Of a stretch of 64,000 nucleotides of DNA, positions 1-12,162 are shown in pieces (the first letter of the stretch is position 1; every line of letters starts with the position of its first letter). The DNA comes from Brienomyrus brachyistius (taxonomy: Eukaryota > Chordata > Actinopteri > Osteoglossiformes > Mormyridae): NCBI RefSeq assembly GCF_023856365.1, contig NC_064543.1, positions 4,451,952 to 4,515,951 of the forward strand, given 5' to 3'. The position numbers and the translations under genes are program-made. Below the pieces are notes generated by a model, which was given only the letters and a program-made list of their open reading frames with translations, had not been told where the DNA came from and did no database searches.

Positions 1-254
1 TTAGGGCAGGAAGGGGTCTCGGGTTACACTGGGCTTCTTGTGTGTATGTAAAGGCGGCCAGGCTGATAGCCATCACTACCTCTGGCGGTGGTGAGAGGGT
101 TGGGGGGAGAACCTGAGGACGGATTCTGAAGCCCCGGAGAAGCACAGGCATAGGGTTGGATTTGGCGCTACTTCCTGGGCAGAGAAGATTCCGTAGCTTG
201 TACGGTAGACCTGAAAATGGGGCCTGTTGTCTGGCGCTAAGGAGTCCTGATACG

Positions 255-660
255 CACAATGCTGTGCTCTGCAGCCACTGTGTAGCCACTTTGGAACTGG
301 TGTGCAGACGCCGTGTAACTGCTTTGTAACACTCTAGTGCTGTGCAGCTACTGTGTAGTTGCTTTTGTGAATTTTGCCCGTCGTGGGAATAGTGTTTCTT
401 TTTGCAGCTGCTGTGTAGTAAACGATAGCTGCTGTGCAGTCGCTGTGTAGCTGCTGTGCAGGCACATTACCTGCTGTGTAGCAGAATGTAGTCACTGTGC
501 AGTCGCTGTGTAGCTGCTGTGTAATTAAGTGTAGCTACTGTGTATTTGCTTTGCAGTGCTCTAGTGCTGCGCAGCCACTATGTAGCTGCTGTGCACTCAC
601 TAGGTAGGTGCTGTGCAGCTGCTCTTTAGCAGCGAATTCAGCTGCTTGTTGAGCTGTGTG
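255..660. repeat. Degenerate tandem repeat of GCTGTGTAG/GCTGTGCAG
   Basis: About 400 bp is built from imperfect 9-11 bp words of the type GCTGTGTAGC, TGCTGTGCAG and CACTGTGTAG, alternating C/T at one position. The words are too diverged for a fixed period by eye but recur more than twenty times. The array lies upstream of the first visible ELL exon. Confidence 0.7.
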
Positions 661-1230
661 TTTTGCTGATGCTCATCCATCTTTGCTTCGTTCCTTCCTT
701 CCTTCCATCCTTTTTCTTTCCTTTCTCCCCACATGGTCTGTTTACGTCCCCTTCAGATGGTTGCCCTGTACCCTAGAGAAGCATTCAGCGAGACTTCCCG
801 CATCACGGGCTTTGTCCCGAAAGTGATGCCAGTGCCACTGTGACATGGAGGGGGTCTGGGTAACAGAACACCATGGGGGGGATGAACATGGCTCGGCTTA
901 GCAGCCGCATGGAAGCGGTTAGCGCGCTAGCTTCCCATCTCCCATGAGGCTTTGCTGTAAACAGGTGCCCCATTTTCCATTTTCGGCTCTGTCCCCCTGG
1001 CCCATGTGGAACGCACTGGATTTGCAGGCCCCCCCAGGTGTTGTTAAGCTAACGAACGGAGCGCAGCGTAGCCCGCGGCGGCCCAGGAGGCCCCTCCACG
1101 GGCCGACTCTGCCCCGTGCCGCCCCACATGCCTGGGGGGGAACACGCTGGTAAAAACACCGTTTGCCCTGGGAGATTTATTTAAGGTGGCACAGCTGAAG
1201 TTGGACTCTTGCGCTAGTTACCTGCACTAG

Positions 1231-1255
1231 TGAGTGTGTGTGTGTGTGTGTGTGG
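1231..1255. repeat. (TG)n microsatellite
   Basis: A run of alternating TG dinucleotides, about 12 units. Confidence 0.9.
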
Positions 1256-1604
1256 TTCAGATATACATTACATTGTGGAGACCAAATGTCCCTGACATGT
1301 AATAAAAAAACTGTTGACATAGTGGGGAAAATTTTTTCCGGTCCCCACAAAGATGTCGAAAATCTTGATGTGTTTGAATGGCTTACATTAGAGGTGAGGA
1401 TGTCGGACAGCAGGCAGTGATGACAGAGGATGCTGACGATGATTCAGACATCAGGCAGTCATGACAAAGGATGCTGACAATGATTCTCAAATGCTGCTTG
1501 ACTGATCTAGTCATTATTTTGGCACCAGAGCAAATAGGATTTAACAAAAGCCTCTTCAAGCCTGTATGTCATTAAATTTGGGAATTTGCATGTTTTTCCA
1601 ACAG

Positions 1605-4600
1605 TACATCAAGATCCCTGCCCTATCCCCTGATTCCCAGGAAGCTCTACGCGTATTCTCCTTCTCTTTGTCCAGCGACAGCAAAGACAAGCCCCAGGCG
1701 AGCTTAGATTGCATCCAACAGTATGTATCCAGGTAAGTGCGTCTGTCAGTCAGGCTGCGAGTCAGTGAGTCCGGGGGAGTTTGCTGTAATATAACCCTTT
1801 TAAACCGCACAACCCACTCACTGAACTGTCCTTAATCAGCCATTTCTATGTTTTCTGTCAAGAAGGTCTGCAGGCTTGTCTCCTAGGAGAGTTTGAGTAA
1901 AGATCGTGCAAGACGCACAATCTTGAACAGACCATGGACGGTTAAATTGTTCCTTTTGACCTCATCCGGCAGAGCTCAGGCCTCCGTTTGAACAAAATGA
2001 AAATTGTTTAGTACCTGTGGAGCCGTGTGTCCAGTTACATTTGTTTTGCTCATTAAGGTGCCTCCGTTATTACTGGACAATCTGACATGACGTTTCAGGC
2101 CTCGCTGCTGGAGAGTATTTAGCGGAGCAGGGCACTGGAGCCATAAAAGAGGATTACGGCCTGAAATGAGGGGCCAGCGTGGAATGTTCTGGACGGGTCA
2201 CACTGTGATTTTTATTATTCCTCGTTAGTTCCATTGATGCGGGACAAAGTGCGCGGTTACTGCAGCTGGTGGATGGTCACAGGTTATAAACGCTGGGCAG
2301 CGTGTCCATCTACTGCCAAGGTTAAGGCTCGGACATTGGCAGCGTCTGCAGATGGTACAGTTTCCTGCCCATGTTTATCTTCCCCTTTAATATCTGGACT
2401 TTACTTTTCCGTCTCCCATTTACTGGGCCTGTAAACAGCTATAATTGTCAATAGGGGCTTAAAGGGAAAGTCGGGAGTTGGGGTGTTTGAGCCCAGGGCA
2501 GTCGCCTCATAGACTGAATGGCGTTTAGACTTTACAGTAGGTGCTACAGTGGCCATGAATAGGCCCCGCTGTGTTCAGCCCCAGCTCTCGCTGACTCCTG
2601 CCACTTTTACAGGCTCTCAACTCTCCGTCATTATTTATTTTTCCACGCCAAATGAGCTGAAAGACTAACTGGAGTATGGCTGAGGGCAATAAGACTATAA
2701 TGTGCTTGTGTCACACTCTGAAAGGTTTGCTCTGTGTGTTACAGTGATAGTATCGCGGGTCTTGTTTGGGTCTCGGGCCGCACCACTTCCTGTGTTGAAG
2801 CAGGAAGTCTTCTAGGTCGTCAGCAGCGCACATGGGGTTAACGGCAAATGGGCTGGTTTGATGCAGACGGGCTCGGCGACACCCTGGGCTCTGTCGTCCT
2901 GCCTGGGGAAGCATGTGAACAGTAAAAGCAGCAGTGGAATCTCTACCTCACCTCCGAGATCCTCTTACAGGAAGGAGAACAACAATGAACACAGATCCGT
3001 CTCTCTCTTGCTCAGTATCTCCATGTCATATTAGTAAATGCAGCCCTGGTCTTGTCTGGAATTTCCCCTCATTTCTGGAGCTATTTCAAGCTGAAATTGC
3101 TCAATTAGATCTTGATCCAGGATGAAGATCTGAGCTTGGAAGTTCTCCGATGGTCCTATCGAATCATTCACCCAGTCGCCTGTTTGCTACTTACCTGAAT
3201 GTGCCGTGCGTGGCAGTGTCACAGAGCACTCAAATTTTCTAGAAACATGGACTGTATCTTTCTTTTTAAAACGACATGTAGGTGTTTGTGGCTTTTCAGT
3301 AGAGAGCTCTAGTGTAGGTGGGCTCTGTTAATTGCCTGTTTTTTTGGTACTTATGTTGTATGAACAAAAACCATTTAATGTGCAACAGGATAACAGATGA
3401 TAAATTTTCTGAAGTGAAGCACAATTTCCAGTATTTCAGAGTCCGGCCATTACAATAAACACAGGAAACCATTCAGTCTGCAGTGTCATGGACGCTTGTG
3501 TAACAGCCTCTTTGTGTCACCTTCAAATATTTGTTCGTTTTTCTCCTCCCCGTCCTCATTATTCTGTCTCTCATCACCCCTTGTCTTCTCCTCAATCTTC
3601 CTCCCTGCACCTCCTCACCCCACCTTATTTGCATGCTCCTCCTCGTCCTCCTCTCCACTCCGCAGCGACGGCCGAGAAGAGCTGGAGTGCCAGGGTAGCA
3701 TTCAGGACAAGATCACGGTGTGCGCCACCGACGACTCCTACAAGGTGACGCGGGAGCGCATGTCACAGGTGGAGAAGGACATCCTGGGCCGGTCGGCCAT
3801 CGAGATCAAGCCAGGGCCTCCTTATCAAGGTAGGTCTGGATCACACCTCGCTTGTCACAAGACCTGCTTGCATTTGTCTTAGTTTCTTAGCTGAAGCTAT
3901 GAGTCCATGCTGTGCGACACTCCCAGCAGCCTTTGCTAAGCTTCTGCTACCCTTCCTTCTTTGCACACTTCCTGCTTATCTATCCCAGAGTGTTTCTCAA
4001 TATGCCCACTTGACCATACTTGTGTTCTCGTGTGCCCATTGTACGTCATCTCCCATTGCCGAAGACCAGTTCGAATACTAAGAACAGAAGTATGGAGAAT
4101 GGTAATGATCCTTGGATCCTTTGGACGGTTTTTGCCCCGTCCCAAATATTAAGGATGCATCGTTGCATCCTTCGTGATTCGTGATTCATGATTCATTGCG
4201 CCCCAAGTTCGTTCTTAGTAGGGAAATTAGCAAGACTGGTCTTTGCCAAGACCTCAAGTACGATCTTTGTGTTCTTGGTATTGAGAAACACCACCAGTCT
4301 CTCGACAGATTGACATCCTGATGCCGTGTTTACTAGCAGCAGAGGGAGGGGATAATTTAACTGTCCATAAAACTTAATTGATAAGATGGTTTATGCATTG
4401 TCGAAGCTCTCGAGAATTATAAAAATAGCAGAATGGTGTCTATAGTGCTCAGCCTTTTCATGAAGCACAAAGCCTGCTCACATAACAGGTTGTGCATTTT
4501 GGGTTTGCAAACCCAGCATGTTACCCTGTCTAATTTCACACCAACTTACATGTGGCATAATATGTTTAAGAGTAGCCCGAGAATTAAGAAGCACCGGGCA

Positions 4601-7600
4601 ACTGTAACGCAGTGAGACTCTGCAAAACGTGCAACATACTCAATCATGCAGCTGTCAGGAAACAAACCCCTTCTGCCTGTACAAGTTTTAGAAATGTTTG
4701 GAATAGAAATGCACTGTTAAATGTTTCTTTGTTTGGCCTGGATGTCTTGACATGCCCAGAAGCTGTGTGCTCGCCAGCCTGCAGTGAACCAGAGGCTTCA
4801 GACCCAATTTGTGTGTCAGTCTGAAAGAGGCGTACTCTGTTACCATCCTGTCCCATGGGGACAGACTTAATGAAAATTGTATCGGTGTTAATTTAGTTTT
4901 GCCTTAAGGGATTCGCAACAAAACAAGCCCAACTTTCATAAATGGAGCCAAATCTCGCTTCATCCTCTATTTTAAGATCCCTTAGAAATTACTTCACACT
5001 TTTACAGTGATTTAGTAAGTTATGAATATTACAGATGTAAGTGAAACTTGCACATTTTCACTGCATTGGGAGCCTTGGCTGGCTGACAGTCTGTCTGCTA
5101 GATTTTACCATGCAGTGAGGTCACAGCTGTCTCTGTGCACTGTCTGTGCAGGCAACCCTGCTCCTGATTCCAAAAGACAGAGTGAATGAATGAAAAAATT
5201 AAAGTATTAGAAATCATTTAAAAAAATGTTTACGCTGCCGTACTGTGTATGCAATGTGTTACTGCAGCTGCAGTCGTTGATAAACCACTTTGGCACAGAA
5301 GTAACTAGCAGTTTTTTAAAGGCGTGATTGTGTCCTCCTGTCAGGGACGGATTACGGACCGGGCCAGCGGGGCCGCTGCCCAGGGGCCCTTGGGGTGCAG
5401 GGGGCCCGTGGGGCCCCTAGCCCAAAACAATTTGCAACGCTTATCAACAATTTATTTTCGTTTGTCTATTTTAGAGGGCCTACATTCTTTGATCCTCTGC
5501 CTACAAGGGCCCCTGACCCTATAGGGAGGGCGTTTGGCTGCCAAGGGCCCTTGAATTGTGGTGGTTGTGGTGGTGGTGCTGGTGGTGGTGGTGGGGGGGC
5601 CCTCGTGAACGTTTTGCTCAGGGGCCCACACAACCCATAATCCGTCCCTGCCTCCTGTGCGTTGGCTGTGTGTTCAGGGGATGTTTGTGTTCAGGAGACC
5701 TGTGGCTGTGTGTTCAGGGGATGTTTGTGTTCAGGAGACCTGTGGCTGTGTGTTCAGGGGATGTTTGTGTTCAGGAGACCCGTGGCTGTGTGTTCAGGGG
5801 ATGTTTGTGTTCAGGAGACCCGTGGCTGTGTGTTCAGGGGATGTTTGTGTTCAGGAGACCCGTGGCTGTGTGTTCAGGGGATGTTTGTGTTCAGGAGACC
5901 CGTGGCTATGTGTTCAGGGGATGTTTGTGTTCAGGAGACCCGTGGCTGTGTGTTCAGGGGATGTTTGTGTTCAGGAGACCTGTGGCTGTGTGTTCAGGGG
6001 ATGTTTGTGTTCAGGAGACCTGTGGCTGCGTGTTCAGGGGATGTTTGTGTTCAGGAGACCCGTGGCTGTGTGTTCAGGGGATGTTTGTGTTCAGGAGACG
6101 TGTGGCTGTGTGTTCAGGGGATGTTTGTGTTCAGGAGACCCGTGGCTGTGTGTTCAGGGGATGTTTGTGTTCAGAAGACCCGTGGCTGTGTGTTCAGGGG
6201 ATGTTTGTGTTCAGGAGACCTGTGGCTGTGTGTTCAGGGGATGTTTGTGTTCAGGAGACCTGTGGCTGCGTGTTCAGGGGATGTTTGTGTTCAGGAGACC
6301 CGTGGCTGTGTGTTCAGGGGATGTTTGTGTTCAGGAGACCTGTGGCTGTGTTATCCCGGTTCCTACAGAAACATACCTTCAGCCTTTCCGCTAAGAACTC
6401 TGGTTCTCCAAGCCTTTAGGGAGTCTCTCTTACCTCTCTCACCTGCTGCCAATCTTTCACTGCATTACCGACAATAATTCTGTGTGGGCATTTCGCTTTG
6501 CCAGCCAAGGACCCCCTAAGTCCCACCCCCTAGCTCCTTGCTGTCACCTAATGACCTGCCTTACATTCTTCTGCTTATCTGACTGATGGTCTCTCTGATG
6601 GTAGTTTAGTTTTCCGAGAGGGTTCGAAGAGTGACGGTTACGCCGTTTGTGCTCCTGTTTTCAGGCAAATGTGTAAAGGTTCAGAAGAAGGCGGGCCAGG
6701 CGTCAGGCCCGGACGGCCTCAGCAAGCTCTCCCCCACTTATAAGAGGAGTTGCCCCGCTGGCAGCGCGGGCGTGACGGTACACAGGCCCCTGCGGGAGCG
6801 CCTCATACATCTGCTCGCCTTGAAGCCTTACAGGAAGCCGGAGCTGCTGCTGTGGCTGGAGCGGGAGAGGGCCAGCCCCAGGGAGAAGGCCGAGCTGGCC
6901 CCCATTCTGGAGGAGGTAGGAGCAGTCATGGGAAACACTAAGCGTTTGCTAACAATGATATGGATTCTGGATGATTGAGACCATCAGGTAGGGGGAGTGC
7001 TTATCTGTCTCAGGACACTGTGTTATAGATGCCCTGCTGGCCTGCCTACAAGATGAAGTAATATTGCACAGATCTTCTCGTGTAAGACATGTCGAGGGTG
7101 TAGCTCTGCAGCAGGGGAAGACAGTGGTCCCCTCTGATCCCAACAGGTCGCCAAGCAGAATCCCAGGGATCAGAGTTTCACGCTGAAGGATGACATGTAC
7201 CCGCTTGTTCAGAGGGACTGGCCCGGCTACCAAGACGAAGAGAGGCGGCTTGTTAACAAGCTGCTGACAAGGTAAGCATAACCAGGTCATGGTATGTCTG
7301 GATCACTACATTAGCAGATCACAACAGCATCAGATCACGCCATGATCGGATCACTGCATTACTAGATCACTGCATCACTAGATCATGGCGTCACCATATT
7401 CTTGCATGAATAGATCTCTGGATTGCAGGATCATGGCGTGACCGGATCCCTGCACTGCCGGATCACATCATGACTGGGTCACTGCATTACTGGATCACTG
7501 CATGACAGGATCACTGCATTACAGGATCACAGCATGACTGGATCATTGCATTACAGGATCATGGCATGACCGGAGCACTGCATGACCAGCTCCATACAGA

Positions 7601-8392
7601 AATGGTTTCTATCAATAACCTGTGTGTTTTACATTTATTCTGAGCATGTCAGCCCCATCGTTCATTGTCGGGGATCTTGTTTTCCCAGCAGGCTGTGGGG
7701 TTTATGGCAGGGTCGTTACTTTCTTCCCCCTGGGATCACATCAGAAACACACTCATGCTTCACATAACTTCCTGATTGTTTTGAAAGTGCCAGTAGGCTC
7801 CATCTCTCCATTTCCACAAATGCTGCACACCTGCAAGGTCAACTTTCCAGGAATTTCATATGTGAGGTATGAGAAGAGCCAGTTATACAGGTGGCACATG
7901 GTACCTATGGAAATGCACACGAATGAAGTGGCAGTCATGTACGGATAGGCCTTCCAGTTCAAACATACATGGACAGAAATGTGGAGGTCCAACACTCCGA
8001 GCTGTGGCCGGATCAGGACACAGACGAAAGCGGAGTCTCTAACACTGCGCGTTGACAGAACCGGGTCAGGAGTGACTTTTATAGAGCCTCCATGTTTCTT
8101 TTCTGCTGCCAGTTTTCAGTTCGTCAGGAATGTCCAGCAGCTAAAAAGGCTCGGATGCAGCAGCACGGAGGGGGATGTAGGTCATAAAATAAGCGATTTC
8201 CCTTCTCGATAAAACTGCAGTGTATCTGAGGAAGGGCCTGCAGGAAGGAGATAGGCAGCACTGCGGCTGTCCCCAGCACATGGAGGGCAACCTCTGGCCC
8301 CATTGTTTACTGCGGGGCTCTGCTTAGGACGCAGGAGAAGCCCACATCCGCGATGTGGCCATGGCATGACTTGTGTCCCCACTGCCTGCTTG

Positions 8393-8441
<49 letters not shown>

Positions 8442-11400
8442 GGATAGGCTGTGGTTTTCTCTGGTGTAGTGACACCTTCTTACCAGCAGGACACTGGCAC
8501 AGGACTTGAGACACAGATCAGCCAGCTGTCAGTTCACGTGGGAACATGAATGCCTTTCCTCTCTGATTTTCCAGGAAATTGCAGCCAGCAGTCAGCAGCA
8601 GCCAGTCAAAGAGCTTTCAGTCAAATACTCCGTTCCCGAGAAGCTTAGGAGAATCTCCTTCTCATCTCAGTCCTGTCAAGAGTCCAGCCGTGGTAAATTA
8701 CTGCCATTTACTGCTCTGCCTGCCTGGCACACAGAAGATTGCTTTGCTTCTTCTAATCTAATCACTTGTACTGCAGATTCTTCAGAGTTTGCCTGTCACT
8801 GTTATAGTCCTTAGGAAATGTCTAAATGAATCGGTAAATAGCAATAAGGGGGGGGTGTAAAATAATGAGTGACTCCAGGATTCGGGTGCTGTGGCAGCTA
8901 GTGAATCACGCCTGAATCCTGAGCATTATAGCTGAGGCTTTCTTCTGATTTCTGCCCAGAAACGCCCAGTGCCATCCGATTCGCTGGAGAACCAGACTCA
9001 CAAGAAATCCAGAGTTCTGCAGCAGAGTTTCCGTCCTCGGCGTCTGTCTGGTGACCCACAGCCCGCTGGGGACCACAGAGGCCCCACCCACTCCAGCAAA
9101 AGCCCCCCACCCGCCCAAGCCGAGCCCCGTCCAGAGAGCCTCGGGATCGAGCTGGGGGGAGATAGCCCCTCTGCCAGCGCCCAGCAGCACAAGAGGAGGA
9201 AGTCCAGGAAACAGAAAGAGAAGGAGCGAGAGAGAGAGGAATGGAGGAAGGGCAGTGAGGAACACAAGCAGCCTGCACCGGTTGAAGGTGAGCTGCGAGA
9301 CACGCTAAGTACATGTGTACATATATTGGGGGGGGGGGTCACAGACACCGAGATCTAATAAGCACCCCTTGCCTGCAGAATATTGTGGAAGGTCAGTGAT
9401 GGTCTCGTGACTGAGGAGGTCACGGAGGGCGCTTGACCTCATGAAACCAAGAGTTTTACTTACATAGAATTTTTCTGAGGGCAGAACAAAAATGATTGGT
9501 TCCGAGAAATAACCCATCAGATTGTAGAGAAGACGGGTCCAACCAACTAGAGGAGGCGGGACCAACCAATCAAATGTCTTGGTCCCACATCCACTAGTTG
9601 CTTGGACCCACTTCCTCTACAATCTGATTGGTCATCTCTCTCAACCAATCATTTTTCGTTCTGCCCTCAGAACATTTTTGTGCAACTAAAAATCCCATGA
9701 GAACATGATCTGTGGTCATTTTTAAGGCTTCTTGATGAAGGTCCATCCATCCCTGTCAGTGAGCTTTGACTTGTCACTAGAGTTGCTCTTTGCTGATGTT
9801 GTTTGTCCATGTTTGACACGTGCTGTGATAATTTTGAGGTTCTTTCTCATTACAAATTAAATAATTTAATGGTGCTTGTGACAGATGCACCTTTGACTTG
9901 GTCACAGACTCTTTGGCATCTTTGGACTGTTTGCAAGTGTGTGATGTAGCTTCTTGAATATTAAAATAAATCTCCCTGGTATTTTGTGCACCCTATATAT
10001 AAACAGGTAAAGTAACGCACTGTAATCGGTGCATGCTGTTTATGCACCTGTAACACACTGTAATCAGTGCATGCTCCTTATGCACTGTAATGCACTGTAA
10101 TATGTGCATGCTCCTTACCTCCATCTATATATATATACCATCCTGTCCCATGGGGACAGGCTTAATGAAAATGGCATATATATATATATATATATATATA
10201 TCATCCATCCATTTTCCAAACCGCTTATCCTACTGGGTCGCGGGGGGTCCGGAGCCTATCCCGGAATCAATGGGCATGAGGCAGGGATCAACCCAGGATG
10301 GGGGGCCAGCCCATCATAGGGCACACTCACACACCAGTCACACACATGCAATTTAGTAACTCCAATTAGCCTCAGCATGTTTTTGGACTGTGGGGGGAAA
10401 CCGGAGTACCCGGAGAAAACCCCACGACGACATGGGGAGAACATGCAAACTCAACACACATGAGACCCAGGTGGAGACTCGAACCCGGGTCCCAGAGGTG
10501 TGAGGCAACAGTGCTAACCACTGCACCACCATGCCGCCCATATATATATACATAAACACCCAGAGCTTCGGACTCAGATGTCTGTTATATCAGCAGTACA
10601 GAGGAGTCTCTTTTTATTTCTGTGCTCAGCCAGTGCACCCCCTGCCCCCACCTCGGCTGATTATTGATTGAATAACAACTGTGTTGCTGCTCCTTGCCCC
10701 CCCCCCCCATCCTGAGGCCTGTTATCTGTCTGCCTAAGAAGGACCTTGGCAGACTGTTGTCTCTCACTGACCTCCGTGCCTCTCTCTGCAGACCATGAGA
10801 GTGTGAACACACCTGCAAGCCCCACTGTGACAGAGGAGCTGCCTGATTACTTATTGTGAGTAACACGGGGGCCCGTTTCACGTGTAACAAGCGTGTTTAC
10901 AGAAGAGCGACAGCAGATGTAGGATCACATTTAGCACACAGCTGGACCGGCTTGCGGTGTGCTTATCGCTTCAGGCAGTCGACGGAGGTGTTGTGTTACA
11001 GTTTCTTATCAGCAAGCACACACTTCTTTCCTTAAACCTAATATTTAATTTAACTATAGTGCCACCTTAAGGCTAAGTTCAAAAATACACCTGTAACCCA
11101 TAAACCAGATACATTTCAGCTATGAAACTTTCCAAAATATAATTAGTATATTTACCTACTCCATTAGGAGACTAAGAGGAACATGTTCCAGTTATATAAG
11201 GTTCTAACAGGTCTGGATGCTGTTCCTTTTAATTTTAGTTGAAATACTAGAACTTTGTGGCCATAGGTGGAAATTAGTGCGAGAACATTTTAAAATGGAT
11301 TTGAGAAAGCATTTCTTTGCACAGCATGTAGTTAGAGTTTGGAATAGTCTTCCTGTTAGTGTAGTGCAAGCTAGAACCCTGGTTTCCTTTAAATCAGAAC

Positions 11401-12162
11401 TAGATAAGATATTACAACTCTGAGCTATTAGTTAAGTTCTCCCCAAATGAGCTTGATGGGCCAAATGGCCTCCTCTCGTTTGTAAACTTCTTATGTTCTT
11501 ATGTTCATTCTGACAAGAAACAAATGATGGCTTAACACCCCAGAAAAGAAGGTTAACAGTGAGTGGCGCTGTGATCCTCTTCCCAGGAAATACCACACCA
11601 TTACTGGCCTAGAACAGCGTCAGAAGTACAAGGATGACTTCTGCGCAGAGTATGATGAGTACAGGAACCTCCACTCCAGGATCGGAAGCGTGATCGAGAT
11701 GTTCGTTCGTCTAGGTTCGAAAATAAAAACGCTGTCTCCTGGAACACAGGAGTATAAGGTACACGCCAAGATATCCCTGATTTGGCAGCTTGAATCTTGC
11801 ATATTGATTGATGACTCCGACTTGGGTGATCTCAATGCCGCCATGTCTGGAATCTTTCAGGTTATGGAGGAGCAAATACTGGAGAAGTATCAGAAGTACA
11901 GAAAGGTAAAGGGAGCAGAATTCCGAGTTGCATCTGCTGCGGGATGGTTGTTCTGATGTTCGGTGGGAGAGCCGCTCTGGGCTTGTGGATCTGCATTTGA
12001 AAGGTATCTGATACCGTCTCAGATTTGCGGGCCGTCTGCTTCCCTCTGCAGAAATGCCCGGGGTATCGGGAGGAGAAGAAGCGCTGTGAGTATCTGCATC
12101 AGAAGCTGGCACACATCAAAGGGCTCATCTTGGACTACGACCGAGCCCAGATGCCTCCGTAG
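1605..12162 (+). CDS. ell3: ELL-family RNA polymerase II elongation factor, ELL3-like, 5' end missing
   Basis: ELL proteins suppress Pol II pausing in the nucleus as part of super or little elongation complexes. Ten exons with GT-AG borders and matching phases are visible: 1605-1732, 3666-3829, 6665-6915, 7147-7271, 8575-8692, 8960-9287, 10792-10855, 11587-11758, 11861-11905 and 12052-12162 (TAG stop). Together they encode 501 residues in one frame. The first four carry the ELL elongation domain, with [39 protein letters not shown] and RDWPGY. Exons 8575-9287 are a low-complexity linker with a basic [14 protein letters not shown] run. The last four encode the occludin-homology domain, with [22 protein letters not shown] and a DYD end. 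The KGLILDYD ending and EYKVMEEQI resemble ELL3 more than ELL or ELL2, hence the symbol, although the N-terminal half is longer than in mammalian ELL3. About 60 N-terminal codons are not found and probably lie upstream. The family is certain; the paralogue is an inference. Confidence 0.85.
5661..6350. repeat. 40-bp minisatellite, 17 units, in an ELL intron
   Basis: The block 5661-6340 is exactly 17 units of 40 bp, each reading YGTGGCTGTGTGTTCAGGGG then ATGTTTGTGTTCAGGAGACC, followed by a 10-bp partial unit. Units differ by single substitutions, mostly C/T at the first base. Each unit contains two related half-units around TGTGTTCAGG. Forty is not a multiple of three and the unit has no forward stop in any frame, so all three forward frames stay open across the array. 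It lies in the intron between the ELL exons at 3829 and 6665. Confidence 0.95.
7309..7590. repeat. Degenerate ~16-bp minisatellite (GGATCACTGCATTACT-like)
   Basis: About 17 imperfect units of GGATCACTGCATKACY follow the ELL donor at 7272. A GATC is retained in most units. The units are more diverged than in the 40-bp array, so this repeat is older. Confidence 0.8.
8394..8438. repeat. (TG)n microsatellite
   Basis: A long uninterrupted TG run in the intron upstream of the ELL exon at 8575. Confidence 0.95.
9439..9701. mobile_element. Foldback MITE of about 260 bp
   Basis: The left arm (TCATGAAACC..., then TTTTCTGAGGGCAGAAC, ATGATTGGTT, ATCAGATTGTAGAG, GGGTCCAACCAACTAG) is mirrored in reverse complement by the right arm (CTAGTTGCTTGGACCC, CTCTACAATCTGAT, AACCAATCAT, GTTCTGCCCTCAGAA, ending CCCATGA). 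Nearly the whole element could fold into one long imperfect hairpin around about 9565-9580. It has no coding potential, as in hairpin-type MITEs of fish. It lies in the ELL intron after 9287. Confidence 0.75.
10016..10117. repeat. ~40-bp tandem repeat with GTAATCAGTGCATGCTCCTTATGCAC motif, 3 units
   Basis: Three adjacent imperfect units contain GCACTGTAAT, GTGCATGCT and TTATGCAC. The repeat lies in the ELL intron immediately before a TA-rich tract. Confidence 0.6.
10202..10539 (-). mobile_element. tRNA-derived SINE-like element, nearly full length
   Basis: In minus orientation it reads GGCGGCATGGTGGTGCAGTGG (A-box-like), then CCCGGGTTCGAGTCTCC (matches the Pol III B-box GGTTCGANTCC), a conserved body with TTTGCATGTTCTCCCC and AACATGCTGAGGCTAATTGG, and a 3' end TAAGCGGTTTGGAAAATGGATGG. 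It sits inside a (TA)n tract, with TATATA on both sides. Ten further copies occur in the window. Confidence 0.8.
11160..11510 (+). pseudogene. 3' remnant of a non-LTR retrotransposon (reverse transcriptase C-terminus plus tail)
   Basis: A translated segment at 11217-11423 contains [20 protein letters not shown] and FKSELDKIL, the typical C-terminal tail of LINE endonuclease/reverse transcriptase polyproteins. It is followed by the 3' UTR pattern GAGCTTGATGGGCC...GGCCTCCTCTCGTTTGTAAA and short TTATGTTC repeats. Everything upstream of this 5'-truncated copy is missing. It lies in the ELL intron before 11587. Confidence 0.75.

Larger units (their letters stand above)
1..1604. other. Presumed upstream intron of the ELL gene; no exon recognised
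   Basis: No reading frame here matches the missing ELL N-terminus. The stretch holds a degenerate GCTGTGYAG-type tandem array (about 255-660), a short pyrimidine-rich TTCC run (about 690-720) and a (TG)n tract at 1231-1255. It ends in a polypyrimidine acceptor directly before the exon at 1605. Confidence 0.5.

Noticed and set aside
5661..6350. CRISPR-like regular repeats
   Set aside because: Units are contiguous without spacers and lie in an intron of a vertebrate gene.
5556..6477. Three overlapping Cys-rich forward frames of 245-287 codons
   Set aside because: They are the 40-bp tandem array read in three frames. The unit lacks stops and 40 is not divisible by three; there is no start context, splice logic or family match.
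8182..8514. Frames with poly-His/Thr or poly-Cys/Val runs over TG tracts
   Set aside because: They are simple translations of (TG)n or (CA)n microsatellites.
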